Source: Moellerella wisconsensis ATCC 35017
GTDB lineage: Bacteria; Pseudomonadota; Gammaproteobacteria; Enterobacterales; Enterobacteriaceae
Direction of reading: 5' to 3'
Assembly: GCF_001294465.1 (NCBI RefSeq)
Contig: NZ_LGAA01000026.1
Location: 1 to 64,000, forward strand
Length of the DNA: 64,000 nt
Part shown: positions 1 through 10,263 of the stretch, in pieces
Layout of the letters: each line of letters starts with the position of its first letter
Numbering within the stretch: position 1 is the first letter of the stretch
Translations under genes and position numbers: made by a program
The notes under the pieces: model-generated
Seen by the model: only the letters and a program-made list of their open reading frames with translations
Told to the model about the DNA's origin: nothing
Database searches by the model: none

Positions 1-3000
1 CCGCATCTCGAATGGCCGTTTCATCCCCTTTTACGTTCGGGTCTTTGATAGAATCAATGGCTTTTCTGCGCTCATCATCTGTAACTGGCGTTTTATCAAA
101 GTTTTCCTTTTCTTTCTTAGTCGCTTTTATCCTTTCATTCGTCACCGCAACATCGGTAATCTGCTGACCAATTTCCCCAATCAGCTGATTCTGCTCAATC
201 CGTTTCTGCTCTTTTTCTTTGTCAAAAATCGTATTCAGCTTTTCATGCGCATTGTCCGTATCTCGGCTTAAGTCAGTAACATCTTGTTTTTGATTAGCCT
301 TATCGCGAATAACAATCTCACCTTCCGACACCGCTGAATGCGTGGTGTTGCTGTCTTTGCCTGTGTTATTCGCGTTGGTCAGCAAGGAGCCTGCGGCATT
401 ACCCGCGAGTTGGTCTGCAAATGGCGCGCCCCCGGTGCTAAAGCCGCCACTTTGGCTATCCACCTTGTATTCGGCCTTGTTTTTGAGATCCCCAAAGCCC
501 AGCGTGCCCGTATCCAGTTTATTTTTATCCGCCTCTGCGCTACTGCCAATCACCGCCCCATCAAGCTGGGTGTGATTACCGACCGTAATATCAAAGCCAC
601 CTTTGCCTGTGTTGATGCTGGTTTGTTTATCCACGGATTGATAATCGCTGTGCATCTCGGTTTTATTGGCATTCACCGAAGCCGTGGTATTCAAGCCCGT
701 TCCTATACTGCCGCTTAAACTACCGCCCTGTTGCTTTGAGTCATATTTTTCGGTGGCTTGTTGGCTTGATAAAGTTAAATCGCCACCGACATTGGCTTTC
801 ACGGTTTCACCGCTCACTTGGGCACCCGTCAGTGTGGTGTCTTTGCCGCTGTTGAGGATCAGTTGTTTACCCGCATTGACTTCAGTATCGGTATAGAATT
901 GACTGTTACCTTTCTCAAAACCACTGCCTTTATTCACGCTGGCATTCACATTCCAACCGCCCGTGCTAATACCCGCACCGATTGAGCTGCCTTGGCTCTC
1001 GTTATTCCCATCTACCGTTTGCGTGTTGGTCGCACTGGTCAAATTGATATCGTTTTTGGCGGTTAAGTTAATATCTTTACCAGCACCCACTTGGCTACCT
1101 TGTACCGTCAGGTTACCTTGGCTATTTTCTTTTTTACCTGTCGCAGTAAGATTAATATTATCGCCGGCGCTTAGGCTACTGCCTGATGCAGTATTTTGCT
1201 GTGTTTTGGTGGTGGATTTAGAAGAACTGCTGCCGTAAGACATATTGATGCCAAAAGCATCTGCCGCACTACCACCTTCTTTCAGACCAGCCAACTCACT
1301 CGCTTGCTGAGCCTGAGCCCCTTGCAAACCTGCCTTCATCCCTTTAAGGGCAGCTAATTGTCCATCATCTTCTTGTTTCGCCGATTTAGCGGTTTGCACC
1401 ATTCCATCTAACAGACTCCCTGCGGCTCCACCTAACGACACCGTCAATCCACTGGATTTGGTTTCCACCGTGGTGATATCGGTACGGCTGTTTTCAGCCG
1501 CAGTGATATTCACATCACTGCCGGTCACATGGATATCTTTCGCCGCAATTACATCGCTGCCATGAATGTTTGCTGTCTCCCCGGCGGTTAAGTTCACATC
1601 TCCTGCCGTGCTACCGATCACGCTGCCTTTTTTCTGGTTACTGTCCGTATCGGTAGTGACTTTTTGTGAGGTTGAACCCAGGGTAAAACCTAAACCGCCA
1701 CTGCTCATTAACCCTGATTTGGTGGTTTTCGACATATGCGTTTCATGGGACGCTTCGTCAGAGGTGGTGGTATTTAATTGATTTCCCGCATTAACGCTAA
1801 CATCGTTGGTTCCGAGCAAATTGCTCCCTTCGAGATTAACGTCATTCCCGGCGGTCACTTTCACGCTATCACCGCTAAAGGTACTACTGATAGCAGTGCG
1901 CTCGTTCACCTCATCATGGGTTTCTTTAGTGGTACTCGATAAGAAACCTTTATCCGTATGTTTAGTGTGTTTTGCATAGTCATTGGTTTCAATACCCGAG
2001 GTGATATTGATGTCACGCCCCACATTTATCTCCAGCTCGCCACCGCTGGTGACATTCGCTGCACGGGCAGAGACATCTTGCCCAGCCGATAAGGTTAACT
2101 CCCCTTGGGTGTGAATTTGTGTACCGACTTCTGCGCTGTTAGCGCCACGATAGTAATTGCTTGAATTATGCGTGTAATCAAAGGCCGAGCTAACATCGTG
2201 GGTTTCTAAACTAATATCACGCCCTGCGAGAATAGATGTTTTACCCTCTACACCTATATTACCCACATCGGTTGCAATGAGATTGATATCTTGCACCGCT
2301 TTTAACGTAAGCTGTCCATTATCACCGGTGACGTAAATACTGGCTGGGCGATCAAGCCATTGGGCGTTGCCTTCGCCACGTTGGACGGTTTCACTGAGAA
2401 TATCCCGACCCGCGGACAACGAGACGCTGTCTAATCCCCGGATTTCGCCACCCACATTGTTAATATCTTTCAATGCGTTGAGCTGGACATCTTTGCCTTG
2501 AAGTCGTCCGCTATTGTCAATGTTTTCTGCACGTAAATTGGTCAATTCACGGCTACTAATTTCGCCGCTATTGAGAATATTTCCCGCCATATCAGCAGAC
2601 ACATTGCGGCCTGCCAGTAGCGCACCGTTACCCTTTAGATCCCCCTGACGGGCTCGGACATACACCTGTGGAACACTGACCATTTCAACGCGGCCATCTG
2701 GCAGCGTAATTTCTTTATTGACCATCCACACGATATCGGTGGTCAAGTTCGCCATTTGTTCCGGTGATAAGGCAATACCTGGAGCCAGATTAAATTGTTC
2801 ACCAAATGCGACGCCATTGGTCAGTAAGGCACGGTACTGCTCTTCATCACTGCTGTAGTTGCCTAACAGGCGTTGCCCTGTCGTTTCAATTAACTGGTCA
2901 CGGACTAAACGCTGTTCATAGTAGCCATCGCCTAAGCGCTTATGCAGTTGATCGTTAGTGACAATATCGATACTGGATAGCCATTTTTTGTAATTGGTGA

Positions 3001-6000
3001 ATCGAGGATCGGTTTCAATCAGGAATTGGCTATCACTGCCTGGTATGAGGTTAAACAGGCTGTTATCAGGCAGTTGGGTATTGGGTCCAACAGTTCTGAT
3101 CACCGTATCGAGATTATCTTTACCTTCAGGTGCCGTTTCTGCGGTGATAGTTTCCCCTTTACCTGCATCTGCTTGCCCTTGGATGTCCGTACCTTTACCG
3201 ATATTGGCATCATCAATTTGCAGTGATGAATCAACCTGTTTATCATCTTTGACATCAACTTGGCCTGAAATTGCAGGTAATTGTGTCACTTCCAGTTGCT
3301 GACCGGGCAACAAGTCTAATGGTGTATTCTTACCGTTTTTTAACGCCTGCTCAGTAACAGTTGTCCCTTGATTTTCTTGCAAGTTAGCATTCGAAACACC
3401 TTCGGCTTGCCCATCGAGTTGGTTCACTTTCGCTGCATCAAGCTGAGTTTTATTGATGCCACCCGCATTCTCGGTAACTTCTAATAAATGTAATGCTACA
3501 TCTTCTTCGCTATTAACCCCTTGGTATTTTGACGTGCTAGTACGCGTTTTCCATGTGCCACCGCCTTTGTAGCGATAAATAGTATTACCACTTTCCACGG
3601 TACGGCGAACACCTTGTGCTTCTTCGTTATTCAGATCATAGCCTGTCAGGATTAAGTTTTGTCCTGCAACCACGCGAGAATTTTCATTATTAAGTTGTTG
3701 ACCATCGAGGATTAAATGCTTACCACTGGTAATCAGTGCAGCATCACGTTTTATGACTTGCGTTTCATAAATGATACGGTCGTAATCATACTCATAGAAA
3801 TTTTTAGTCCAATTACCGTACTCAAACATCCGCCAGCGATTAGATTTTTCATAGTGAATACCGACTTCTTTGTTGAGTGTGCCATCGTCATTAATAGCAT
3901 AGCGAGTCTGGTTTCCATTACGGGGCTGAATTTTATAGCGTTTACCATTACCAAAATCGTACCAGTCAAAGTGCTCACGGCTCACTTCGACGGCATCATC
4001 TGTCAGCTGTAAATGGATATCTTTATTTTCAAGTAAATTCGTTTTTAATGTGAGGCTACCGGCCGCTTCAATATTGGCACTGTGGTTTTTCACGCTTTTG
4101 GCATGGCCCGTAGCTTGTAACTGGTCGTTTAATTGGTTACCGATAACTAAATCGCCATCACTGTAAATTAAAGCATGATCACGGTTTAAAAGTTCAGAAA
4201 CGCCAATGTTGACAGCTTTACGCCCTGCGATAACGGCAGCTTTGTCTCCTTGTTTATCATTGACTAACGAATTCACTGCAATGGCAAGGAAATCACCATA
4301 AATACGTCCTGTACCTAAGTTATCTAAAGAATTAGCAACAATATGAGTTAATAGGCCGTCTATAAGCCCTGTATTCAATACCTGACCACTGGCTTTAATT
4401 CGCGTATTTTGCCCAGTGATTTCACCAGAAAGTTGGTTAATAATGGTCGTCGTGGTTAAAGCCAGCTCGCCAAGGCTAGAAATGAGTCCTTTATTGGTAA
4501 ACCCTTGTGCAAAATTAGCGGTTAAGTTTTCGCCCGCCTGAATGCGTCCAGTATTTTCAACGTGTTGGTTGAGAGTCAGCGATAACACTTTTTGTGCGAT
4601 AACCTTGCCTTCACCCGTTAATTGGTTTGCAACAATAGTGGCGGAGCCATTACTGACTATCACGCCTTGTTGGTTTAATAAATCTAGGGCTTTACCTTGC
4701 GCATTATCGGTTACAGTGAGTTTTGTCCCCGCAGATAGCATCCCTTGAGTATTATTCAAGCTTTGCGCCACATTGGCTTCAATTGCTCGCCCTGCACGAA
4801 CCGCTCCGCTTTGGTTATCTAAACGTGTAGTTCTGAGGCTCACATTTAGCCCCTCAAGGCCTTTACCTGCTTGGGCTGTGTTTTTGTTATCAATAGACCC
4901 CGCAGAAATATCAAGGTTTTCATTGGCTTTAATCCAACCTTGTTGGTTCTCGACTTGCTGTTTCACTGTCAATTCAACATGATTAAGGCCTTGAAGCGTC
5001 CCTTGCGTATTATTCAGCTGTTGGCTGCCAATATGCAGATTTTCACCCGACAATATCTGCCCTTGCTGATTATCGATATCTTGCGCAATTGTTAGGTCGG
5101 TATTTCCTTGCGACTGTAAAGTCCCTTCGCGGTTACTAAAAGACGCTCCGGTAATCTGTGTCGAGGATTGACTCAGCAATGTGCCTTTTTGGTTATCAAT
5201 ATGATTTGCATTGAGGTTTAAACCTTGCTTACCTTGCAAAAAGCCTTGTTGATTATTGATATCATTAGCTTTTAACGTCAGTATCCCTTTACTTGCCAAT
5301 GTGCCAGCTTGGTTCAATACATTATTTTTTTGAGTATTGATGTCCAATAGCGTACCTGAGTAAATCTGTCCCTGCTGATTATTCAAGACTTGAGTGGTTA
5401 AGACACTTGCCCCCGCCCCCTGAATTTGGCCTTGTTGGTTAGTAAGATTGCCGCTGTTGAGCGTCAGGCTTCCGCCACTTAACACCCCGCCACTTTGCTG
5501 CGTATCATTATTATTGAAAAGTTCACCATGGGTATTCAGCGAAAGCTGTTCACCTGCCTGCACGCGCCCTTGCTGGTTATCAAGTTCACCACTGTTTACG
5601 CTCAGTATTTTCGCCGCTATGATTTCACCTTGGTTGTTATCAATACGGTTCTGCTGAGTATCTAACGTGATTTGGTTGGCTTGAATTTGTCCCTGCCGGT
5701 TAATAAGCTCACCGACTTTTAAGGCTAACGTTTGACTGGCAAAAATGCCTTGCTCATCGGTTTTGGCGATATTGGTTAAGCGCTGACCTTGGGTATTCAA
5801 AATGATTGATTGGCCTTTAATCATACCTTCGCGGTTATCCAACTGCTGGGTTTGCATTTCAATCACCGACTGGCTACCAATCAAGCCTTGTTGGTTATTT
5901 AAGCCTTGGCTATTTAAATCCAACTGATTTTTCGCCACAATGCGACCCTGTTGGTTATTCAGTTCGCCTGTATTTAACGTTAATCCACCTTGTGCATAAA

Positions 6001-9000
6001 TCCCTTTATCTTCGCCACTTTGGGTATTATTGAGTTGCTCACCGTGGGTATCAATTCGCATATCGCTACCCGATTGAATTGACCCTTGATGGTTTTCAAT
6101 TTTACCGCTGTTTAAGGTCAATTGTTGCTTCGCCAACAAAGAACCTTGTGTATTATCAAATAGCTGATTGTGCGTATTAATATCAATCGTATTCGCTTGG
6201 AGATAGCCCTGTTGATTTTGCAGCGCTTGGTTACGCATCTGCAATAATTGCGCTGCCGCAATTAATCCGGCTTGGTTATTGATTGTATGGGTAACATCCA
6301 GCGTGGTATCGCCATGGCGAGCAACCAATTTGCCTTGCTGATTTTGGATATCACTGGCCGCTATATTCAGCCCATTCTCTCCAATGAGTGCGCCGCTTTG
6401 GTTTAATAATTCATGAGTTAAATCAACCTTAAGATGACCATTTTTGGCGGTGATAACTTGTCCGTCACGATTGTCGAGACTATTGGCTTTCAATGAGAAT
6501 GAGCCATTACTGCCTATTTCACCCGCTTGATTATTCAGCTTCCCTTGAAGCGTGATTTCTCCCGCTTTATCACCCGTTTGTAATAATTTACCGCCTTGGT
6601 GATCAAGGGTATTTGCCGTCATGAGGATCTGATCGGCTTGCGTCGTAGCTTGATTGAGTGAAAGGCTTCCACCTTGAATATTTAAGGTATTAGCTGCCAA
6701 TATTTCACCGTCATCACCTTCAAGTGATTGACTATTTAAGGTGACATTTCCCAGGCTAGCAATCACTTTACCGGCGCGGTTAATCAGCGATTGCGTTTTA
6801 ATGAATACACCTTGACGACCAGTTAACGTTCCACCCGCGTTATTCAATGCTCGCTGAATTTGTAAGTCTAATTCGCCCATTTTCGCACTGAATATTTTAC
6901 CTTGCTGGTTTTCAAGGGTATTCGCGTTGATCAGCCAAGAACCATTACCGCTGATATCACCCGCTTCGTTATTCAGATGTTGTGATACAATGATCGACCC
7001 TTTTTGCTCACCCAGTTGAGTCATAGTTGCTTGCTGATGGTTCAGGTTATTCGCCGTCAGTTGGATATGTTTCGCTTGGGTATTGGCCTCAGTCAGGTCA
7101 ACCTCTTGCCCATGGAGTTCTAACTCGTCATCCGCAACGATTTCGCCGCGCTGACCTTGCAGATTTTCAGTGGCAATCAGTATATTGCCTTGTTTGCTAA
7201 TGACTTTACCATCAACGTTAGTGAGCAACGGGGCATTGAGAGTTAAGCCTTGCTCGGCAAAAAGGGTTCCTTGTGTGTTATCCACACCGTCTTTAGCATT
7301 TAAAATCAATGCACCCACTTTTGCAGCAACCACAACGCCTTGCGAGTTAGCCAGTTTATTGATATCCAGATTTAACGTGCCTTGGCTGCTAATATTTCCT
7401 AACTGGTTATCAAGAGTTTGAGCCAGCTTGATTTGCCCTTTTTCACTGCCCGTTTGCAGCATTTGCCCACGTTGATGGGATAGATTTCGCCCTTCAATTT
7501 GGATGTTATCTGCCTGCGTCAGCGCGTCATTAAGATTAAGTTCATCCCCCGTCAAAGCTAGTTTGCCTGTCGAGAGAATTTCGCCTTTTTCGCCATCCAA
7601 TTGTTTAAGCACCAATTGGTTATCGCCAAAGCTAGCAAGTATTTTGCCGGATTGATTGATTAAGCGTTCCGCTGCCAGCTGAATACCTTGGTTACCTAAT
7701 AATGTACCTTGTGCATTATTCAGCGCCTGTTGGATAGTCAGTGTCAAACGACCCCATTTGGCCGCAATAATTTTACCGTCTTGGTTATTCAAGCCGTTTG
7801 CCACAATATCAATTTGACCATTACTGGAGATTTCCCCTCGCTGATTATCAAATTGATTTTGAATATGTAGTTCCGTTTTGCCTTCCCCTGTTTGCAGTAG
7901 CGTTGCATCCTGATGGGTAACGTTGTTGGCAAAAATAGAAACTTGGTTTGCTTGTGTGAAGCCTTGGTTTAAATTGATATCAGCGCTTTCTAATCGCAAT
8001 GTATCTTGCGCAAAAATAGTGCCTTTTTCACCGTTTAAACGATTTGCTGTTAATAAAGCGGCACCGGATAAACTGCTGATTTTACCTTGTTGATTGATCA
8101 GTTTATCTGCATTGATCATCAAATACTTATCGGTTTGGACGACACCACGCGTGTTATTGAATTCTGTTGCTGCGGTGAGATCTAAACGATGGTTCGTGCT
8201 GGTGAGTAATTTACCGTCCGTATTGTCAACCGTCCCTGCCTGTAAATTCAAATCACCTTTAGATGCAATACTTCCTTGTTTGTTATCCAATCCACTAGCC
8301 ACATTGAGCTTCATCGTTTTATCGCCCGTCTGCAACATGTTGCCCTGACGATGAGATAACGCATTGGCCTGTAACGTGATGTGCTCTGCTTGGGTGGTTG
8401 CATTATCCAAATTCACCGATTTTGCAGTTAAGTTCAATCCGCCATTGGTAAGAATTTCCCCTTTTTGCCCATCCAGCTTATCGGACTGGATGGTAAGGCC
8501 TTGCTTGCCTGACGCTAAAATCGTGCCTTGTTGGTTATTCAGGTGTTGACTTTGAATATCGACTTTGCCATCACGGCTTAATAGCTGCCCAGACTGGTTA
8601 TTCAACTGATTAGCAATAATCGAGGTGTCACTCGCAAGGTTGATTTCTCCTTGTTGGTTATTTAATACCTGAGTATTCAAGGTATTTTTTGAATTTCCTT
8701 TTTGAACCAGTTTTCCGTGCTGATTATCAATAAACTCGGGCGCGGACAGACTTAGTTGATTGGCGACAATCTCCCCTTTTTGATTATCAATGCCATGCTT
8801 GGCGGTCAATACCGCATTGTTGGTTGCCAGTAAATGCGCCTCTTGGGTGCGAATATCGGTTGCCGTTGAGGTCAGCGAAATATTCTTGGCTTGGGTATTG
8901 GAATGAGATAAATCTACAGCGCTGCCTGTTGCCGTTAAAGTATCTTTGGCAATAATATCGCCTTGCAATACAACGTCTTTATCGCCTTTAACGGTTAACG

Positions 9001-10252
9001 AACCCGCGGAAGTCAGCTTGCCTTTACTGTCGACCCCAGCGGCTAATAAGGCGGTTCTGTCACTGTTGATTTTCTCTGCACCTAGTGCTGCATGACGCCC
9101 TGCGACGATTTGACCTTTATCGGTGTTGGTTATTGCCTGTTTCGCATTGAGCTGAATATCGTTTTGTGCCAGTACTGTGCCGCTATTATTGAGCGCTTGC
9201 TGACTGTTAAGGATGATATTTTGGCTTGCTGTTATTACGCCAGTATTTCCAATTTTACCGTCAGCGGATAAGGTAATGTCACCCGCTTCTGCGCCAATAT
9301 GCCCGGCATTACGGACACCCACCCCGTTTTCTGTCCCGCGCATTTTGATGGTATTGGCATACATGCCCCCCAGTGCAGCAACGTCTAAAGCAAACTCGGG
9401 TTTATCCTCAGTGGTGGAATACTCCGTTTTGAGCACGGTTTGACCATCCACCGCAACGGTATTTTTACCCGTCGTAATCGCCAAATCTTTGGCGTGCAGT
9501 TTGGCATTAATATTCACTGAGCGAGCAATCAATGCCGTATAGTTGGTGCCATTGCCATTATAGCCTTGACCCAAGATCTCAATATGGCCTTTATCAACGT
9601 CAAACCCTTTGATTTTACCATTCTCTATCAGCGTCTTACCCGCAGAAAGTAACGCTTTATCCGCATTGATGAAGCCACAACCGTTACAGGTAATGCCCGC
9701 CGGATTGGCGATAATCACATCCGCTTTTTTCCCGGCCACTTCAATAAAACCATTGAGTTGGCTTGGGTCACGACTGTTCACTTCATTTAATATAATTTTA
9801 GCCTCACCTTTGGCTAACCAGTCATTACCTTGAATTATCCCGCCGAGTTGCGTGTTAACATTGGTGCTACTGTTATTGAGGATAGCGCCTTTATGATCGA
9901 CATCGAATTGGCTATATTGGTTACGTGAAACCCCATCCCGATTTGGCGCTTGAATATTGACTTGCGGCAAACCATTTTGGGTATTCACAATGGTTGGCTG
10001 CTGATTTCCCGGCGCGTTACCATCGGCAACAATAGTCGATGCCGAAGCACTAAAACTCACCATGCCCAGCGTGAGCCAAAGTGAAGTAATTATGGGTTTG
10101 ATTGACCAACGAATTCGGCTATTGTTTGTTTTCTCTGTGCGATTTTCAGTCAGGCAAGCAGGGCCCGCTTGATGGCTACGTGTGATATCTGCAACCACCA
10201 TCACCATTTGGCGAGCGGCATTAAAAATTAAGCGATAAAATAACTTATTCAT
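1..10252 (-). CDS. cdiA: CdiA-type contact-dependent inhibition exoprotein, C-terminus beyond the window
   Basis: An open frame of 3417 codons runs from the ATG at 10252 to the window edge without a stop. Residues 1-23 form an extended signal peptide region of the TpsA type, followed by a hydrophobic signal ending in SASA near residue 71. The TPS secretion domain includes NPAGITCNGCGF at 183-194. A very long FHA-1 region with NNQQG-type repeats covers about nt 4100-9300. A non-repeat segment follows (about nt 2650-4020), in the place where CdiA proteins carry receptor-binding and YP domains, then FHA-2 repeats. The last part (SEGEIVIRDK, IFDKEKEQKR) is typical of CdiA just before the pretoxin domain. 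The toxic C-terminus and the cdiI immunity gene would lie left of base 1. The start lies 11 bp after cdiB, so the two are co-transcribed. A plain filamentous hemagglutinin is the alternative. Confidence 0.9.
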   Translation of the reverse strand, partial: MNKLFYRLIFNAARQMVMVVADITRSHQAGPACLTENRTEKTNNSRIRWSIKPIITSLWLTLGMVSFSASASTIVADGNAPGNQQPTIVNTQNGLPQVNIQAPNRDGVSRNQYSQFDVDHKGAILNNSSTNVNTQLGGIIQGNDWLAKGEAKIILNEVNSRDPSQLNGFIEVAGKKADVIIANPAGITCNGCGFINADKALLSAGKTLIENGKIKGFDVDKGHIEILGQGYNGNGTNYTALIARSVNINAKLHAKDLAITTGKNTVAVDGQTVLKTEYSTTEDKPEFALDVAALGGMYANTIKMRGTENGVGVRNAGHIGAEAGDITLSADGKIGNTGVITASQNIILNSQQALNNSGTVLAQNDIQLNAKQAITNTDKGQIVAGRHAALGAEKINSDRTALLAAGVDSKGKLTSAGSLTVKGDKDVVLQGDIIAKDTLTATGSAVDLSHSNTQAKNISLTSTATDIRTQEAHLLATNNAVLTAKHGIDNQKGEIVANQLSLSAPEFIDNQHGKLVQKGNSKNTLNTQVLNNQQGEINLASDTSIIANQLNNQSGQLLSRDGKVDIQSQHLNNQQGTILASGKQGLTIQSDKLDGQKGEILTNGGLNLTAKSVNLDNATTQAEHITLQANALSHRQGNMLQTGDKTMKLNVASGLDNKQGSIASKGDLNLQAGTVDNTDGKLLTSTNHRLDLTAATEFNNTRGVVQTDKYLMINADKLINQQGKISSLSGAALLTANRLNGEKGTIFAQDTLRLESADINLNQGFTQANQVSIFANNVTHQDATLLQTGEGKTELHIQNQFDNQRGEISSNGQIDIVANGLNNQDGKIIAAKWGRLTLTIQQALNNAQGTLLGNQGIQLAAERLINQSGKILASFGDNQLVLKQLDGEKGEILSTGKLALTGDELNLNDALTQADNIQIEGRNLSHQRGQMLQTGSEKGQIKLAQTLDNQLGNISSQGTLNLDINKLANSQGVVVAAKVGALILNAKDGVDNTQGTLFAEQGLTLNAPLLTNVDGKVISKQGNILIATENLQGQRGEIVADDELELHGQEVDLTEANTQAKHIQLTANNLNHQQATMTQLGEQKGSIIVSQHLNNEAGDISGNGSWLINANTLENQQGKIFSAKMGELDLQIQRALNNAGGTLTGRQGVFIKTQSLINRAGKVIASLGNVTLNSQSLEGDDGEILAANTLNIQGGSLSLNQATTQADQILMTANTLDHQGGKLLQTGDKAGEITLQGKLNNQAGEIGSNGSFSLKANSLDNRDGQVITAKNGHLKVDLTHELLNQSGALIGENGLNIAASDIQNQQGKLVARHGDTTLDVTHTINNQAGLIAAAQLLQMRNQALQNQQGYLQANTIDINTHNQLFDNTQGSLLAKQQLTLNSGKIENHQGSIQSGSDMRIDTHGEQLNNTQSGEDKGIYAQGGLTLNTGELNNQQGRIVAKNQLDLNSQGLNNQQGLIGSQSVIEMQTQQLDNREGMIKGQSIILNTQGQRLTNIAKTDEQGIFASQTLALKVGELINRQGQIQANQITLDTQQNRIDNNQGEIIAAKILSVNSGELDNQQGRVQAGEQLSLNTHGELFNNNDTQQSGGVLSGGSLTLNSGNLTNQQGQIQGAGASVLTTQVLNNQQGQIYSGTLLDINTQKNNVLNQAGTLASKGILTLKANDINNQQGFLQGKQGLNLNANHIDNQKGTLLSQSSTQITGASFSNREGTLQSQGNTDLTIAQDIDNQQGQILSGENLHIGSQQLNNTQGTLQGLNHVELTVKQQVENQQGWIKANENLDISAGSIDNKNTAQAGKGLEGLNVSLRTTRLDNQSGAVRAGRAIEANVAQSLNNTQGMLSAGTKLTVTDNAQGKALDLLNQQGVIVSNGSATIVANQLTGEGKVIAQKVLSLTLNQHVENTGRIQAGENLTANFAQGFTNKGLISSLGELALTTTTIINQLSGEITGQNTRIKASGQVLNTGLIDGLLTHIVANSLDNLGTGRIYGDFLAIAVNSLVNDKQGDKAAVIAGRKAVNIGVSELLNRDHALIYSDGDLVIGNQLNDQLQATGHAKSVKNHSANIEAAGSLTLKTNLLENKDIHLQLTDDAVEVSREHFDWYDFGNGKRYKIQPRNGNQTRYAINDDGTLNKEVGIHYEKSNRWRMFEYGNWTKNFYEYDYDRIIYETQVIKRDAALITSGKHLILDGQQLNNENSRVVAGQNLILTGYDLNNEEAQGVRRTVESGNTIYRYKGGGTWKTRTSTSKYQGVNSEEDVALHLLEVTENAGGINKTQLDAAKVNQLDGQAEGVSNANLQENQGTTVTEQALKNGKNTPLDLLPGQQLEVTQLPAISGQVDVKDDKQVDSSLQIDDANIGKGTDIQGQADAGKGETITAETAPEGKDNLDTVIRTVGPNTQLPDNSLFNLIPGSDSQFLIETDPRFTNYKKWLSSIDIVTNDQLHKRLGDGYYEQRLVRDQLIETTGQRLLGNYSSDEEQYRALLTNGVAFGEQFNLAPGIALSPEQMANLTTDIVWMVNKEITLPDGRVEMVSVPQVYVRARQGDLKGNGALLAGRNVSADMAGNILNSGEISSRELTNLRAENIDNSGRLQGKDVQLNALKDINNVGGEIRGLDSVSLSAGRDILSETVQRGEGNAQWLDRPASIYVTGDNGQLTLKAVQDINLIATDVGNIGVEGKTSILAGRDISLETHDVSSAFDYTHNSSNYYRGANSAEVGTQIHTQGELTLSAGQDVSARAANVTSGGELEINVGRDINITSGIETNDYAKHTKHTDKGFLSSTTKETHDEVNERTAISSTFSGDSVKVTAGNDVNLEGSNLLGTNDVSVNAGNQLNTTTSDEASHETHMSKTTKSGLMSSGGLGFTLGSTSQKVTTDTDSNQKKGSVIGSTAGDVNLTAGETANIHGSDVIAAKDIHVTGSDVNITAAENSRTDITTVETKSSGLTVSLGGAAGSLLDGMVQTAKSAKQEDDGQLAALKGMKAGLQGAQAQQASELAGLKEGGSAADAFGINMSYGSSSSKSTTKTQQNTASGSSLSAGDNINLTATGKKENSQGNLTVQGSQVGAGKDINLTAKNDINLTSATNTQTVDGNNESQGSSIGAGISTGGWNVNASVNKGSGFEKGNSQFYTDTEVNAGKQLILNSGKDTTLTGAQVSGETVKANVGGDLTLSSQQATEKYDSKQQGGSLSGSIGTGLNTTASVNANKTEMHSDYQSVDKQTSINTGKGGFDITVGNHTQLDGAVIGSSAEADKNKLDTGTLGFGDLKNKAEYKVDSQSGGFSTGGAPFADQLAGNAAGSLLTNANNTGKDSNTTHSAVSEGEIVIRDKANQKQDVTDLSRDTDNAHEKLNTIFDKEKEQKRIEQNQLIGEIGQQITDVAVTNERIKATKKEKENFDKTPVTDDERRKAIDSIKDPNVKGDETAIRDA
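6330..8550 (-). repeat. 438-bp higher-order tandem repeat inside cdiA
   Basis: The short FHA-1 repeats are organised here into a larger unit. The motif LQTG (preceded by a TQA-x-I segment) recurs with anchors near 8331, 7893, 7455, 7016 and 6578, a spacing of 438 bp or 146 residues each time. About five copies are recognisable. Each holds the same order of sub-motifs: LQTG, DNQ-G, AAK-G, LNN-QGTL, LIN-GK, GEIL, LN-A-TQA. The copies have diverged in sequence but show no length change between anchors. Confidence 0.8.
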
Positions 10253-10263
10253 CCTGAGATACC

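Noticed and set aside
3751-3978. A 75-codon minus-strand frame inside cdiA
   Set aside because: It lies out of frame within cdiA and has no independent signals.
338-9833. Many open frames of 60-126 codons on the plus strand across the first 10 kb
   Set aside because: They are antisense to the continuous minus-strand cdiA frame, have low-complexity composition and no ribosome sites.
1-10252. CRISPR-like appearance of the dense repeats on the minus strand
   Set aside because: The repeats are coding, imperfect, in frame with FHA-1 repeats, and lack spacers.
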